The notes: generated by a model from the letters alone, not told the origin. A DNA stretch of 14,355 bases from Paracraurococcus sp049315625 (GCA_049315625.1 JBMOJU010000113.1:1-14355); one strand, 5' to 3'; shown: positions 1 through 8,057, numbered from the stretch's first letter. Numbers and translations: made by a program.

Positions 1-49
1 CGAGATAGCCGGTGAGGACGGTGACGGGGATCTGCGTGGTCTCGGACAT
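1..49 (-). CDS. CobW/COG0523-family GTPase, N-terminal fragment (3' part outside window)
   Basis: Reading leftwards from an ATG at 47-49, the sequence encodes MSETTQIPVTVLTGYL and then runs off the window. The IPVTVLTGYL stretch is the beta-strand that leads into the Walker A loop (GxxGxGKTT) in CobW/P47K/COG0523 metal-chaperone GTPases; the Walker A itself would lie outside the window. In this family the proteins bind GTP and deliver metals such as cobalt or zinc to target enzymes, but the exact member cannot be told from 16 residues. There is no strong Shine-Dalgarno just upstream, only a GCGGAG-like stretch about 12 nt away within a very C-rich leader on this strand. The family call rests on motif recognition alone. 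Confidence 0.72.
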   Translation of the reverse strand, partial: MSETTQIPVTVLTGYL

Positions 50-129
50 GGGGAAGGGGGCTCCGCGGGGCGGGTCAGGGTTGGGGCGGAATATGGGGCG
101 GGCGGGGCCAGGGGGCAAAGGGGGCGGGG
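50..129. other. G-run tract with strong G-quadruplex potential
   Basis: The 80 bp between the CobW start and the parE stop contain twelve runs of three or more G on the plus strand (50-53, 56-60, 67-70, 72-74, 78-80, 83-86, 95-98, 100-102, 104-107, 111-115, 120-124, 126-129), mostly separated by loops of 1-8 nt. That exceeds what one intramolecular G-quadruplex needs. Transcription of both flanking genes runs leftwards, so the G-rich strand is the template and the mRNA is C-rich. A small hairpin (121-126 pairing with 134-139) overlaps the parE stop. That the tract slows RNA polymerase or insulates the CobW gene from parDE is an inference. Confidence 0.55.
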
Positions 130-468
130 TCAACGCCCCTTGGCCGGCAGGTGCCTGGCGATATCCATCGCGCCGTGCAGGACGCGCAGCACCTCGATCC
201 GTCCCTCGGGTACGGCACGGTAGATCAGCAGATGCGGGGATGTCCGGCCGATCGGCAGCTTGCGCAGGTCAATCCGGTGCGGGTGCGCCACGCGGCTGCC
301 GAGCGGAGCAGGGCCGGCGCGCAGGCTACGGATCGCGGCTTCGATCAGGCCGGCATAGACAGCTTCCTGGCCCTGGCCGAACTGGTCCCGCGTCCAGCGT
401 AGGATCCCGCGCAGATCCTCCTGGGCCGGGCGGGTGACGACGACCCGCCAGGCCGGCGTTTGGGTCAT
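130..468 (-). CDS. parE: ParE-type toxin (RelE/ParE superfamily) of a type II toxin-antitoxin pair
   Basis: A 112-residue protein of the usual ParE length. Its N-terminal half has the family pattern of a strand (WRVVVTRPAQEDL) followed by a helical hairpin with the W-rich segment around residue 25. Its C-terminal half has the beta-sheet core: RIDLRKLPIG, then HLLIYRAV, then IEVLRVLHGAMDIARHLP (about residues 91-108), the signature end of ParE proteins. In the family, ParE toxins inhibit DNA gyrase and are neutralised by the partner ParD. The ATG at 466-468 overlaps the antitoxin stop by 4 nt (ATGA), so the toxin is translated only after the antitoxin, the usual arrangement. Gyrase as the target is taken from the family, not from anything visible here. 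Confidence 0.9.
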   Translation of the reverse strand: MTQTPAWRVVVTRPAQEDLRGILRWTRDQFGQGQEAVYAGLIEAAIRSLRAGPAPLGSRVAHPHRIDLRKLPIGRTSPHLLIYRAVPEGRIEVLRVLHGAMDIARHLPAKGR

Positions 469-731
469 TCCGTGCCCAGGGCGTGCATGAAGGCGGCGAG
501 GTCCTCGTCGCTGCTGATCGTGACGAAGTCACCCACGAGGAGGGCGGCCTCCCCCTCTGCGATGGCCGTGTCGAAGGCCCTGAGGCGACGTTCCTGCAGG
601 CCTTCCCGCGCCTCCACCAGCCGCAGCCCCTCCCGCAGCACCTCGCTCGCGTTCTGGTAGCGGCCCTCCGCGACCAGGCGTTCGACAAGCGCGGCTTGGT
701 GGTCGGTGATGACGACGTTGCGGGTGGGCAT
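465..731 (-). CDS. parD: ParD-type antitoxin (ribbon-helix-helix)
   Basis: An 88-residue protein that starts with a ribbon-helix-helix DNA-binding fold: beta-strand PTRNVVITD, then helix HQAALVERLVAEG, turn RYQNASE, then helix VLREGLRLVEAREG. This matches ParD/CopG-type antitoxins, whose N-terminus binds the operator and whose C-terminus (here about residues 45-88, acidic) wraps the ParE toxin. I chose the ATG at 729-731 because GAGGAG lies about 8 nt upstream; an in-frame GTG at 738-740 would overlap that site. The gene is followed by parE with an ATGA overlap. A perfect dyad at 767-785 lies just upstream and is the likely autoregulatory operator. Confidence 0.9.
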   Translation of the reverse strand: MPTRNVVITDHQAALVERLVAEGRYQNASEVLREGLRLVEAREGLQERRLRAFDTAIAEGEAALLVGDFVTISSDEDLAAFMHALGTE

Positions 732-755
732 CGGGGACACCTCCTCGGTGCTCCC

Positions 756-784
756 ACCCTACCGGAATTGGCAGATGATGCCAA
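756..784 (-). promoter_or_regulatory. Putative sigma70-type promoter of parDE
   Basis: On the minus strand a TTGGCA -35 box (779-784, five of six consensus bases) is followed after 17 nt by TAGGGT (756-761, three of six). This would start transcription about 15-20 nt upstream of the parD ATG. The -10 box is weak, as is common in GC-rich genomes. The -35 box lies inside the dyad at 767-785, so a bound repressor would block polymerase. This is pattern evidence only. Confidence 0.4.
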
Positions 785-785
785 T
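767..785. promoter_or_regulatory. Perfect inverted repeat, likely ParD operator
   Basis: The sequence ATTGGCA-GATGA-TGCCAAT is a perfect 7-bp dyad with a 5-bp spacer, about 36 bp upstream of the parD ATG and covering the presumed -35 box. It is also AT-richer than its surroundings. Ribbon-helix-helix antitoxins repress their own operons by binding short inverted repeats at the promoter, so position and symmetry both fit. The binding itself is inferred. Confidence 0.55.
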
Positions 786-801
786 CAAACGATCGGACGC
801 C

Positions 802-2133
<1,332 letters not shown>

Positions 2134-2245
2134 CGGGGCGGCTCCGGCGGCAGCGGCCAAAAAACACCCGTGGCGGTCCCGGGGCAAGCCGCTGCTGCCG
2201 GGGGAGCGGCGGATATGCTACGCCCAGGGGGGAGAGGAGCCCGCC

Positions 2246-2749
2246 ATGGACGGCACCCTGCACGACCGCGACTGCTACACCTGGACCCGCGAACAGGCCG
2301 CCGCGCTGCGTCGGCTGGCGGAGACGCGGGCCAACCTCGATGCCGCGCTCGACCTGCCCAACCTGATCGAGGCGGTGGAGGATTTGGGGAGCGAACAGGT
2401 CGAGAAGGTCCGCAGCCACCTTCTGTTGGTGCTGGAGCATGTGCTCCTGATCGCCCATGCGCCGCAATCGACCGCGGTGAATCATTGGCGGGGCGAGAGC
2501 CGGGTCTTCCGGCGGAATGCCTTGCGGCCCTATCGCCCCTCCATGCGCCGGCTGATCGAGCCTGAGCTGGACGGCGAATGGCGCGTCGCCGCGGAGGCCG
2601 CGGGCGACAAGCTCGGCCAGGCGCTGCGGGTCCCCGCCGCCTGCCCCTTCACCCTGGACGAGTTGCTGGATGAGTCCCTGACCCTGGACGCCCTGCTGAG
2701 CCGGGTCGTTCCCACGACCGCGAACCGGGAGGGCGCGCCCGATGCCTGA
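2246..2749 (+). CDS. DUF29 family protein, copy 1
   Basis: A 167-residue soluble protein matching DUF29, a family of about 140-170 residues that is often multi-copy in cyanobacteria and proteobacteria and has no established function. Visible family marks are the N-terminal DRDCYTWTREQAAALR segment, LDLPNLIEAVEDLG (about residues 35-48), the HWRGES segment in the middle, and the CPFTLDELLDE ending. The ATG at 2246 is preceded by a good ribosome binding site (GGAGAGGAG, 2231-2239). The first 141 bp after the start codon are identical to the next gene, while the rest has diverged. Its stop overlaps the start of copy 2 by 8 nt, so the two are probably translated together. No signal peptide or membrane segment. 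Confidence 0.85.
   Translation: MDGTLHDRDCYTWTREQAAALRRLAETRANLDAALDLPNLIEAVEDLGSEQVEKVRSHLLLVLEHVLLIAHAPQSTAVNHWRGESRVFRRNALRPYRPSMRRLIEPELDGEWRVAAEAAGDKLGQALRVPAACPFTLDELLDESLTLDALLSRVVPTTANREGAPDA
2249..2389 (+). repeat. Direct repeat, unit 1 (141 bp, perfect)
   Basis: Identical base for base to 2748-2888 at an offset of 499 bp. It covers codons 2-48 of DUF29 copy 1. The identity stops abruptly at the LGS segment: GGGGA here against GGGGT in unit 2. Confidence 0.95.
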
Positions 2750-3224
2750 CGGCACCCTGCACGACCGCGACTGCTACACCTGGACCCGCGAACAGGCCGC
2801 CGCGCTGCGTCGGCTGGCGGAGACGCGGGCCAACCTCGATGCCGCGCTCGACCTGCCCAACCTGATCGAGGCGGTGGAGGATTTGGGGTCCGAGCGACGC
2901 TACAGGGTGGAGAGCAACCTGCGGCGGATGCTGCAGCACCTGATCTACGTCGCAATCCAGCCGGAGGCGCGCTCGGTCCGGCATTGGCGGGGCGAGATCG
3001 TCGCCTCCCGAGACAACGCAGCCAGCCGCTACCTCGCCTCGATGCGGCGGGAACCTGAACCACGACTGGACCGAACCTGGCGCATGGCGGGCCGGGCCGT
3101 AGCTGAAAAGCTCGGCCAGGACCTCAAGCACCTCCCCACCCCCTGCCCCTTCACCCTGGACGAGCTGCTGGACGAGGACCTCCCCCTCGACACCCTGCTC
3201 GCCCGCCTGCCCGGGAACCCCTGA
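2742..3224 (+). CDS. DUF29 family protein, copy 2
   Basis: A 160-residue paralogue of the preceding gene and also DUF29. Residues 3-49 are identical to copy 1 even at the DNA level. From about residue 50 on it differs clearly: it carries RYRVESNLRRMLQHLIYVAIQPEARS where copy 1 has a leucine-rich HLLLVLEHVLLIAHAPQ stretch. The two converge again on HWRGE and on CPFTLDELLDE near the C-terminus. The ATG lies inside the end of copy 1 (8-nt overlap), implying translational coupling. Only 4 nt separate its stop from the downstream GST gene. The function of DUF29 is unknown. The pattern suggests an old duplication with later homogenisation of the 5' third. Confidence 0.85.
   Translation: MPDGTLHDRDCYTWTREQAAALRRLAETRANLDAALDLPNLIEAVEDLGSERRYRVESNLRRMLQHLIYVAIQPEARSVRHWRGEIVASRDNAASRYLASMRREPEPRLDRTWRMAGRAVAEKLGQDLKHLPTPCPFTLDELLDEDLPLDTLLARLPGNP
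2748..2888 (+). repeat. Direct repeat, unit 2 (141 bp, perfect)
   Basis: Second unit of the direct repeat, covering codons 3-49 of DUF29 copy 2. Both units are read in the same frame, so recombination between them would remove 499 bp and leave one intact chimeric DUF29 gene. Confidence 0.95.
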
Positions 3225-3228
3225 GACC

Positions 3229-3897
3229 ATGCCCGACGGCCGCCTGCTCATCGGCAACAAGCGCTATTCCTCCTGGTCGCTGCGCGGCTGGCTGGCCGTG
3301 CACCTGGCCGGCCTGGACGTGGAGGAGGTGCTGATCCCCTTCGTCCGCGATGCCGGCCCGGTGACGCCGGCGATCCTCGCCGCCACCCCGGCCGGCCTGG
3401 TGCCCTACCTGGAGCACCGCGGCGCCAAGGTCTGGGAAAGCCTGTCGATCTGCGAATACTGCGCCGAACAGGCGCCCGGCCTCTGGCCGGAGGACCGCGC
3501 CGCCCGCGCCGCCGCGCGGTCGATCTCCGCCGAGATGGCGGCCGGCTTCCGCGGCCTGCGCCAGGCCATGTGGTTCAACGCCGGCGCCGATTTCAGCGGC
3601 CTCGGCCGCACGCCCGACGCGCTGAAGGACATCGCCCGGATCGAGGCCGCCTGGGCCGAGGCCCTGGCGGCGCATGGCGGCCCCTTCCTGTTCGGCCCGC
3701 GCTTCGGCATGGCGGACGTGATGTATGCGCCGGTCGTCGGCCGCTTCCTCACCTGGCAGCCGGTGCTGAGCGCGACGACCCGCGCCTACATGGACGCGGT
3801 GCGTGCCCACCCGCTGGTCGATCGCTGGTACCGCGAGGCACTGGCGGAACCCGCCGCCTGGCAGCTTCCCGGCTACGAAACCCCGCCGGCCGCGTGA
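3229..3897 (+). CDS. Glutathione S-transferase family protein
   Basis: A 222-residue GST. The N-terminal thioredoxin-like domain (about residues 5-82) contains NKRYSSWSLRGWLAV, the serine-rich active-site loop of zeta-like and YfcF-like GSTs in which a Ser activates glutathione. It also has the cis-proline segment GLVPYLE and the glutathione gamma-glutamyl contact ESLSICEY (about residues 68-75). The helical C-terminal domain has the GPRFGMADVMYAPVVGRF motif, equivalent to the conserved N-capping and Asp segment of GSTs. Such proteins conjugate or isomerise electrophiles in the cytoplasm; the substrate here is unknown. It sits 4 nt after DUF29 copy 2 and its stop overlaps the start of the next gene (GTGA), so it is probably part of one operon running from 2246 to about 4640 or beyond. 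Confidence 0.9.
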   Translation: MPDGRLLIGNKRYSSWSLRGWLAVHLAGLDVEEVLIPFVRDAGPVTPAILAATPAGLVPYLEHRGAKVWESLSICEYCAEQAPGLWPEDRAARAAARSISAEMAAGFRGLRQAMWFNAGADFSGLGRTPDALKDIARIEAAWAEALAAHGGPFLFGPRFGMADVMYAPVVGRFLTWQPVLSATTRAYMDAVRAHPLVDRWYREALAEPAAWQLPGYETPPAA

Positions 3898-4640
3898 CCG
3901 CCGCAAGGGCCATCGGCCGGTCGCTGCGGACCTACTACGCGCCTGGCCGGGCGGCGCGGCTGGATGAATTCCACCGCCGCTTCCTCGCGCCCGGCGACCT
4001 CGCCTTCGACGTCGGCGCCCATGTCGGTGACCGCACCGCCAGCCTCCGCCGGCTTGGCGCCCGCGTGGTGGCGGTGGAGCCGCAGCCGCGCCTCGTCCGG
4101 CTGCTGCGGCTGCTCTTCGGCCGCGATTCCGGCGTCGCTCGGGTCGCCGCCCTGGTCGGCGCCGCGCCGGGGGAGGCGGTGCTGCGGCTCAACACCGCCA
4201 ACCCGACGGTGGCCACCGCCAGCCCCGACTTCATCGCCGCCGCCGATGGTGCGCCGGGCTGGGAAGGGCAACGCTGGGACGCCGAGATCACGCTGCCGGT
4301 GACCACGCTGGATGCCCTGGCTGCCGCGCACGGCCGGCCGGCACTGATCAAGATCGACGTGGAAGGCTATGAGGCGGCGGCGCTGGCCGGCCTCACCTTC
4401 GCCCCGCGCACGCTGTCCTTCGAGTTCACCACCATCCAGCGCGAGGTGGCCTTCGCCGGACTCGACCGCCTCGCGGCCCTCGGCTTCCGTGCCTTCAACG
4501 CCTGCCTGGGCGAGAGCATGGAATTCGCCCATGCCGCACCGCTGGACGCCGCCGGCATGGCCGCCTGGATCGCCGCCCTGCCGGCCGCGGCGAACAGCGG
4601 CGATGTCTATGCCAGCCTCGACCCCGGCCGCATTGCCTGA
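3894..4640 (+). CDS. FkbM family SAM-dependent methyltransferase
   Basis: A 248-residue protein with the FkbM-type Rossmann methyltransferase fold. Motif I is LAFDVGAHVG (about residues 36-45). The acidic ribose-binding residue is in VVAVEPQP (about 58-65). The hallmark IKIDVEGYE lies at about 152-160, followed by a short C-terminal half ending near residue 248. Family members O-methylate sugars, polyketides or lipids, and the true substrate usually depends on a nearby cluster; none is visible here. The GTG at 3894-3896 overlaps the GST stop by 4 nt. The frame is open well upstream, but that part is the GST gene read out of frame, so the GTG is the best start. No signal peptide. Confidence 0.85.
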   Translation: MTAARAIGRSLRTYYAPGRAARLDEFHRRFLAPGDLAFDVGAHVGDRTASLRRLGARVVAVEPQPRLVRLLRLLFGRDSGVARVAALVGAAPGEAVLRLNTANPTVATASPDFIAAADGAPGWEGQRWDAEITLPVTTLDALAAAHGRPALIKIDVEGYEAAALAGLTFAPRTLSFEFTTIQREVAFAGLDRLAALGFRAFNACLGESMEFAHAAPLDAAGMAAWIAALPAAANSGDVYASLDPGRIA

Positions 4641-4717
4641 ACCCCCCGCCCGGGGTGTAGCCTGACCCCGCCAAAGGCGGCGCCAGTCGAGCAGCCGCCG
4701 GGTGGGAGGACCAAGCG

Positions 4718-5713
4718 ATGACCCAGGCCTCGCGGCGTCGCGTGCTGGCGGCGGCGGGCGGCATCCTCGCCGCGCCCGCCCCCTTTCGAACCGTCCGGGC
4801 GGACGACTTCCCCAACCGCCCGGTCCGCTTCGTCCTGCCGGCCGGCCCTGGTTCCGGCGTCGACATCATGACCCGCCTGCTGGCCGAGGTGATGCAGCGG
4901 CAGACCGGCCGCGGCTTCGTCATCGACAACCGGGTCGGCGCCGCCGGGGCGATCGGCGCCCGGCACGCCGCGACCCAGCCGGCGGATGGCTACACGCTGT
5001 TCTATGGCGGGCCCAACTTCGTCATCCTGCCGGTGATGAACCGCGCCTTCGCGCGGGAGATCGATGTGCGGGCCGCCTTCGACCCCGTCACCATCGCCGG
5101 CAGCGGGCCCTTCGTGCTGGTCACCAACCCGAAGGTCCCGGCCCGCGACGTCGTCGAATTCGTCGCCTGGCTGAAGCAGAATCCGGGCGCCTGGAACGTC
5201 TCCACCTCCGGCGTCGGCGCCACCGTCCACCTGCTGTGCGAGCTGTTCCGGCTGCGCAGCGGCAGCCCGCCCGGCACCATGGTGCCCTATCGCGGCGACG
5301 GCGCGGCGGTGCAGGCGGTGGCGAACGGGGAGGCACATTGGACCATTGCCGTCTCCGGCAGCACCAAGCCCTTCGTCGATGCCGGCACGGTGCGCGCCAT
5401 CGCCGTCACCGGCCCCAGCCGCATGGCCGGCCTGCCCGCGGTGCCCACGCTGGCCGAAACCGGCCTCGCGCCGGGGATCGAGACCACCGCCTGGCTGGCC
5501 TATTTCACGCCGGCCGGCACGCCGCCCGCCCGCATCGCGTGGCTGCAGCGGGCGATCGCCACCGCCATCCACGACCCCTCCATCCGCGAACGCCTGGACG
5601 TGCTCGGGTTCGAGCCGGTGGGGTCCGACCCCGAGGCGCTGCGCCGGGTGGTGGCACGCGACCTGGCAATGTGGACCCGGGTGGTCGAGGAGGCGGGCAT
5701 TCAGCCGGAGTGA
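4718..5713 (+). CDS. Tripartite tricarboxylate transporter substrate-binding protein (Bug/TctC), first copy
   Basis: A 331-residue periplasmic receptor of the Bug/TctC family, the usual length. It begins with a twin-arginine-like signal (ASRRRVLAAAGGILAAPA) and a probable cleavage after VRA near residue 28. The mature start FPNRPVRFVLPAGPGSGVDIMTRLLAE is the classic Bug N-terminus, whose loop contacts the substrate carboxylate. Further marks are the DNRVGAAGAIGA segment (about 69-80), PADGYTL, the VPYRGDGAAVQAV segment and the PTLAETG segment. These proteins bind organic acids, amino acids or vitamins and pass them to TctA/TctB permeases, none of which is encoded here. GGGAGGA (4704-4710) is a good ribosome binding site. 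The gene follows FkbM by 77 bp and converges on chaA with only 4 bp between stops. Confidence 0.92.
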   Translation: MTQASRRRVLAAAGGILAAPAPFRTVRADDFPNRPVRFVLPAGPGSGVDIMTRLLAEVMQRQTGRGFVIDNRVGAAGAIGARHAATQPADGYTLFYGGPNFVILPVMNRAFAREIDVRAAFDPVTIAGSGPFVLVTNPKVPARDVVEFVAWLKQNPGAWNVSTSGVGATVHLLCELFRLRSGSPPGTMVPYRGDGAAVQAVANGEAHWTIAVSGSTKPFVDAGTVRAIAVTGPSRMAGLPAVPTLAETGLAPGIETTAWLAYFTPAGTPPARIAWLQRAIATAIHDPSIRERLDVLGFEPVGSDPEALRRVVARDLAMWTRVVEEAGIQPE

Positions 5714-5717
5714 CGCC

Positions 5718-6815
5718 TCACGGGCTGAAGATCAGCACCATGAACACGGCAAACAGCGTGATGTGCACCGCACCCTCCAGCATTGTGGTGCGCGGGCCGG
5801 AGAAGGTGAGGCCGCTGAGGATCAGGGTTGTCGCCAACAGGACCATGTTGGTCGGGGACAGGCCGAGCACCACGGTCTGCCCGGTCAGCAGCCCGATCAT
5901 CAGCACCGCCGGTACCGTCAGCCCGAGCGTGGAGGTGGCGGCGCCGAGGCAGAGGTTGACCGCCCGTTGCAACTGGTTGGCGGCCACCGCCCGGAGCGCC
6001 GAGAGCCCTTCCGGCGTGAAGACCACCATGGCGATCAACACGCCGCCCAGGGCCGATGGCGCGCCGAGGACCGCGATCTCGTAGTCCAGGACCGCGGCCA
6101 GGCTTTTCGCCAGGATGACGATCGGCAGGATGGTGGCGAGCAGCAGCCCGACATGTGGCAGCACGGCGCCGCGCCGCTGCGGCGGCCCGGCCAGCCGCGG
6201 CGCCTCGACCTCCGTCGGGTCGATGAAGAAGCCGCTGTGCCGGCCGGTCTGCAGCCAGAGGAAGATGCCGTAGAGCAGGAGCGTGAACAGCGAGAAGAAC
6301 CCCGCCTGCACCGGCGTCAGCGAGCCGTCGGGGGTGGAGGTGGTGAAATTCGGCAGCACCAGCGCGATCACCGACAGCGGGATCATCACGCCCAGATAGG
6401 CCGTTGCACCCTGCAGGTTGTAGGATTGTTCCCGGTGCCGCAGCCCGCCGACCAGCAGGCCAAGCCCGACCACGCCGTTCAGCACGATCATCAGCACCGC
6501 GAACATGGTGTCGCGGCCCAGCGTCGGCGCCTCCTTCGCCCCCAGCATCACCGCGCTGATCAGCGCCACCTCGATGATGACGATGGCGAGCGTGAGGATG
6601 AGCGTGCCGAACGGCTCGCCCAACCGGTGTGCCAGCTCCTCCGCCTCATGCACCACGCCGAAGGCGAGCCAGATGATGACGCCGAGCAGCCAGGCGAAGA
6701 GGCCGGCCGCGAGCAGCGGGCTGGACAGGCCGGCGAGCCAGCTGGCCCCGATGGTGAGGAAGGTGGCGACGCTGGCCCATCCGGCCGCGAGACGCAGCCA
6801 GGTCCCTGTCGTCAT
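5718..6815 (-). CDS. chaA: Ca2+/H+ antiporter, ChaA family (CaCA superfamily)
   Basis: A 365-residue integral membrane protein with about ten to eleven hydrophobic helices. It has the two inverted alpha-repeats of cation/Ca2+ exchangers. The first is HEAEELAHRLGEPFGTLILT (residues 56-75), almost the ChaA consensus. The second is FTPEGLSALRAVAANQLQRA (about 266-285), followed by NLCLGAATSTLGLT. The acidic residues in the two repeats form the cation site in the family. A hydrophilic stretch at about 190-218 links the two halves. ChaA proteins export Ca2+ (and Na+ or K+ at alkaline pH) in exchange for protons at the inner membrane. The ATG at 6813-6815 lacks a strong ribosome binding site. The gene lies 70 bp downstream of the racemase-like gene on the same strand and could be read through from it. 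Confidence 0.92.
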   Translation of the reverse strand: MTTGTWLRLAAGWASVATFLTIGASWLAGLSSPLLAAGLFAWLLGVIIWLAFGVVHEAEELAHRLGEPFGTLILTLAIVIIEVALISAVMLGAKEAPTLGRDTMFAVLMIVLNGVVGLGLLVGGLRHREQSYNLQGATAYLGVMIPLSVIALVLPNFTTSTPDGSLTPVQAGFFSLFTLLLYGIFLWLQTGRHSGFFIDPTEVEAPRLAGPPQRRGAVLPHVGLLLATILPIVILAKSLAAVLDYEIAVLGAPSALGGVLIAMVVFTPEGLSALRAVAANQLQRAVNLCLGAATSTLGLTVPAVLMIGLLTGQTVVLGLSPTNMVLLATTLILSGLTFSGPRTTMLEGAVHITLFAVFMVLIFSP

Positions 6816-6885
6816 GATGCTGAGGCTCCCGCGTCCGTTGCGGCCAGGAACCTGCGTCGCCCGGCCCTGGCAAGGCCCTACGACA

Positions 6886-7611
6886 TCACGCGCCGTAGAG
6901 CGAGGTCACCTCCGCGCCGTAGCCGGTCAGCGGCCGGGCGCGACGGTGCCGCACCGGGCGGGGCATGCCGGCGAGCGCCGCGGCCAGCCGCACCGCGGCC
7001 GCCGTGCCATCCACCAGCGGCACGCCGACCGAGGGTTGCAGCAACGCCGCCAGCCCGGCCAGCGCGCCGCCGGCCAGGATCACCGCCTCCGCCCCATCCA
7101 GCGCGATCGACTGGTCGATCAGCGCCAAAAGCTCCGCCTGTTCCGCCGCGCCGAGCTGGGCCGGGTAGCTGGCATCGACCGGACCCATGCGGAAGCCGGC
7201 GCAGCGGCTGCGCAGCCCATGATGGTCCAGGCAATCCTCGAACATCGGCCGCAGCGCCGCGGTGAAGGAGACGATGCCGAAGCGCCGCCCCAGCATGGCC
7301 GCCGCATGGAAGGCGGCCTCCGAGATGCCGATGACGGGGACGTCCAGCAGCAGCTTCGCCGCATCCAGCGCCGGGTCGCCGAAGACGGCGATCACCGCGG
7401 CGTCGTAGGTGCCGCGCTTCGCGGCCAGGGCTTCCAGGATCGGCGGGCCGGAGAGCAGCCAGTCGGCCCGGGTGACGATCAGCGGCAGGCCATAGGGCGC
7501 GGTCATTGCCTCCACCTGCACGCCTTCCGGCGCCGCGGCGCGGGCGGCCGCGGCGATGCGGTCGGTGACGGCCGCTGTGGTGTTGCCGTTGAGGACGAGG
7601 AGGCGGGTCAT
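6886..7611 (-). CDS. Asp/Glu/hydantoin racemase-fold protein lacking both catalytic cysteines
   Basis: A 241-residue protein of the Asp/Glu/hydantoin racemase superfamily. It has the N-terminal strand with LNGNTT (residues 7-12, family NPNTS), YDAAVIAVFGDPALDAAK (69-86), VPVIGISEAA (91-100), RRFGIVSFTAA (109-119) and AEAVILAGGALAGLA (174-188). In racemases of this fold two cysteines act as acid and base: one in the CFGDP position, one in the LGC position. Here they are Val76 and about Gly181; both codons were read directly, and the remaining cysteines lie elsewhere (127, 137). Classic two-base racemization is therefore unlikely. It may be a decarboxylase, an isomerase, a binding protein or a divergent subfamily. 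It lies 45 bp after the secreted-protein gene on the same strand, with CGGAG as a modest ribosome binding site. Confidence 0.85.
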   Translation of the reverse strand: MTRLLVLNGNTTAAVTDRIAAAARAAAPEGVQVEAMTAPYGLPLIVTRADWLLSGPPILEALAAKRGTYDAAVIAVFGDPALDAAKLLLDVPVIGISEAAFHAAAMLGRRFGIVSFTAALRPMFEDCLDHHGLRSRCAGFRMGPVDASYPAQLGAAEQAELLALIDQSIALDGAEAVILAGGALAGLAALLQPSVGVPLVDGTAAAVRLAAALAGMPRPVRHRRARPLTGYGAEVTSLYGA

Positions 7612-7656
7612 GCGGGAGGCTCCGGCGCGGGGCGCCAGGGTCGGCCGGCGCGCCGT

Positions 7657-7995
7657 TCAGGGGAAGGCCAGCTGGGACAGCAGGCAGGTGTCCACCCGGC
7701 GGCGCTCCACCGCCCGGCCATCGGCGAAGACCACCCGGATGTCGTTCAGGCATTGTCCGCCGGGCAGGCTGATGCGGGTGAAGCGGCCGGGGATCAGCAC
7801 GTCCTGGCCCAGCCGGTCCGCGCCCCAGTTCCACCCGCCGCTGGGCGAGACGTAGATCTCGTGCATCGCGGCGGCGTCCCGGTTGACCAGGCGGAAGGAG
7901 GGATCCTGGGTGGTATTGGCGACCTGCTGTACCTGTGCGCACGCGGGCGCGGCGAGGAGGGGGAGGAGCAGGGCGAGCGGGGCAAGGCGGCGCAT
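7657..7995 (-). CDS. Small secreted protein of unknown function
   Basis: A 112-residue protein with a clear Sec signal peptide (MRRLAPLALLLPLLAAPACA, cleavage before QVQQ), so the mature protein has about 92 residues in the periplasm or outside. The mature part has SFRLVNRDAAAMHEIYVSPSG, then a Trp/Gly-rich WNWGADRLG and a repeating beta-strand pattern, and two cysteines (in GGQCLND and DTCLLSQ) that could form a disulfide. This resembles small beta-sandwich secreted proteins annotated only as Tat-signal or hypothetical proteins; I cannot name a function. The ATG at 7993-7995 is chosen because AGGA lies about 8 nt upstream, whereas the ATG at 8002-8004 overlaps that site. A strong hairpin separates it from tarD upstream. 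Confidence 0.75.
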   Translation of the reverse strand: MRRLAPLALLLPLLAAPACAQVQQVANTTQDPSFRLVNRDAAAMHEIYVSPSGGWNWGADRLGQDVLIPGRFTRISLPGGQCLNDIRVVFADGRAVERRRVDTCLLSQLAFP

Positions 7996-8057
7996 GGCGA
8001 TCATCCTGCACCGGGCGGGGGGAGGGGGGCCCGGCGCCGGCACAGGATGCGTCCGGC

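Noticed and set aside
2134..2187. Upstream extension of the transaminase to 2187
   Set aside because: The added 18 residues match nothing in the family, and the ATG at 2133 gives the expected N-terminus.
2134..2245. Imperfect inverted repeat (2144-2157 with 2188-2201, 13 of 14 matching) and a possible TATGCT -10 box at 2214 between the transaminase and DUF29 genes
   Set aside because: The arms are GCC/GGC-rich and 30 bp apart, easily arising by chance at this base composition, and the -10 box has no matching -35 box.
4641..4717. Small hairpin CCGCC-AAA-GGCGG (4668-4680) between FkbM and the TTT receptor
   Set aside because: Only a 5-bp stem without a T-tract; too weak to call a terminator, so whether the receptor is in the upstream operon remains open.
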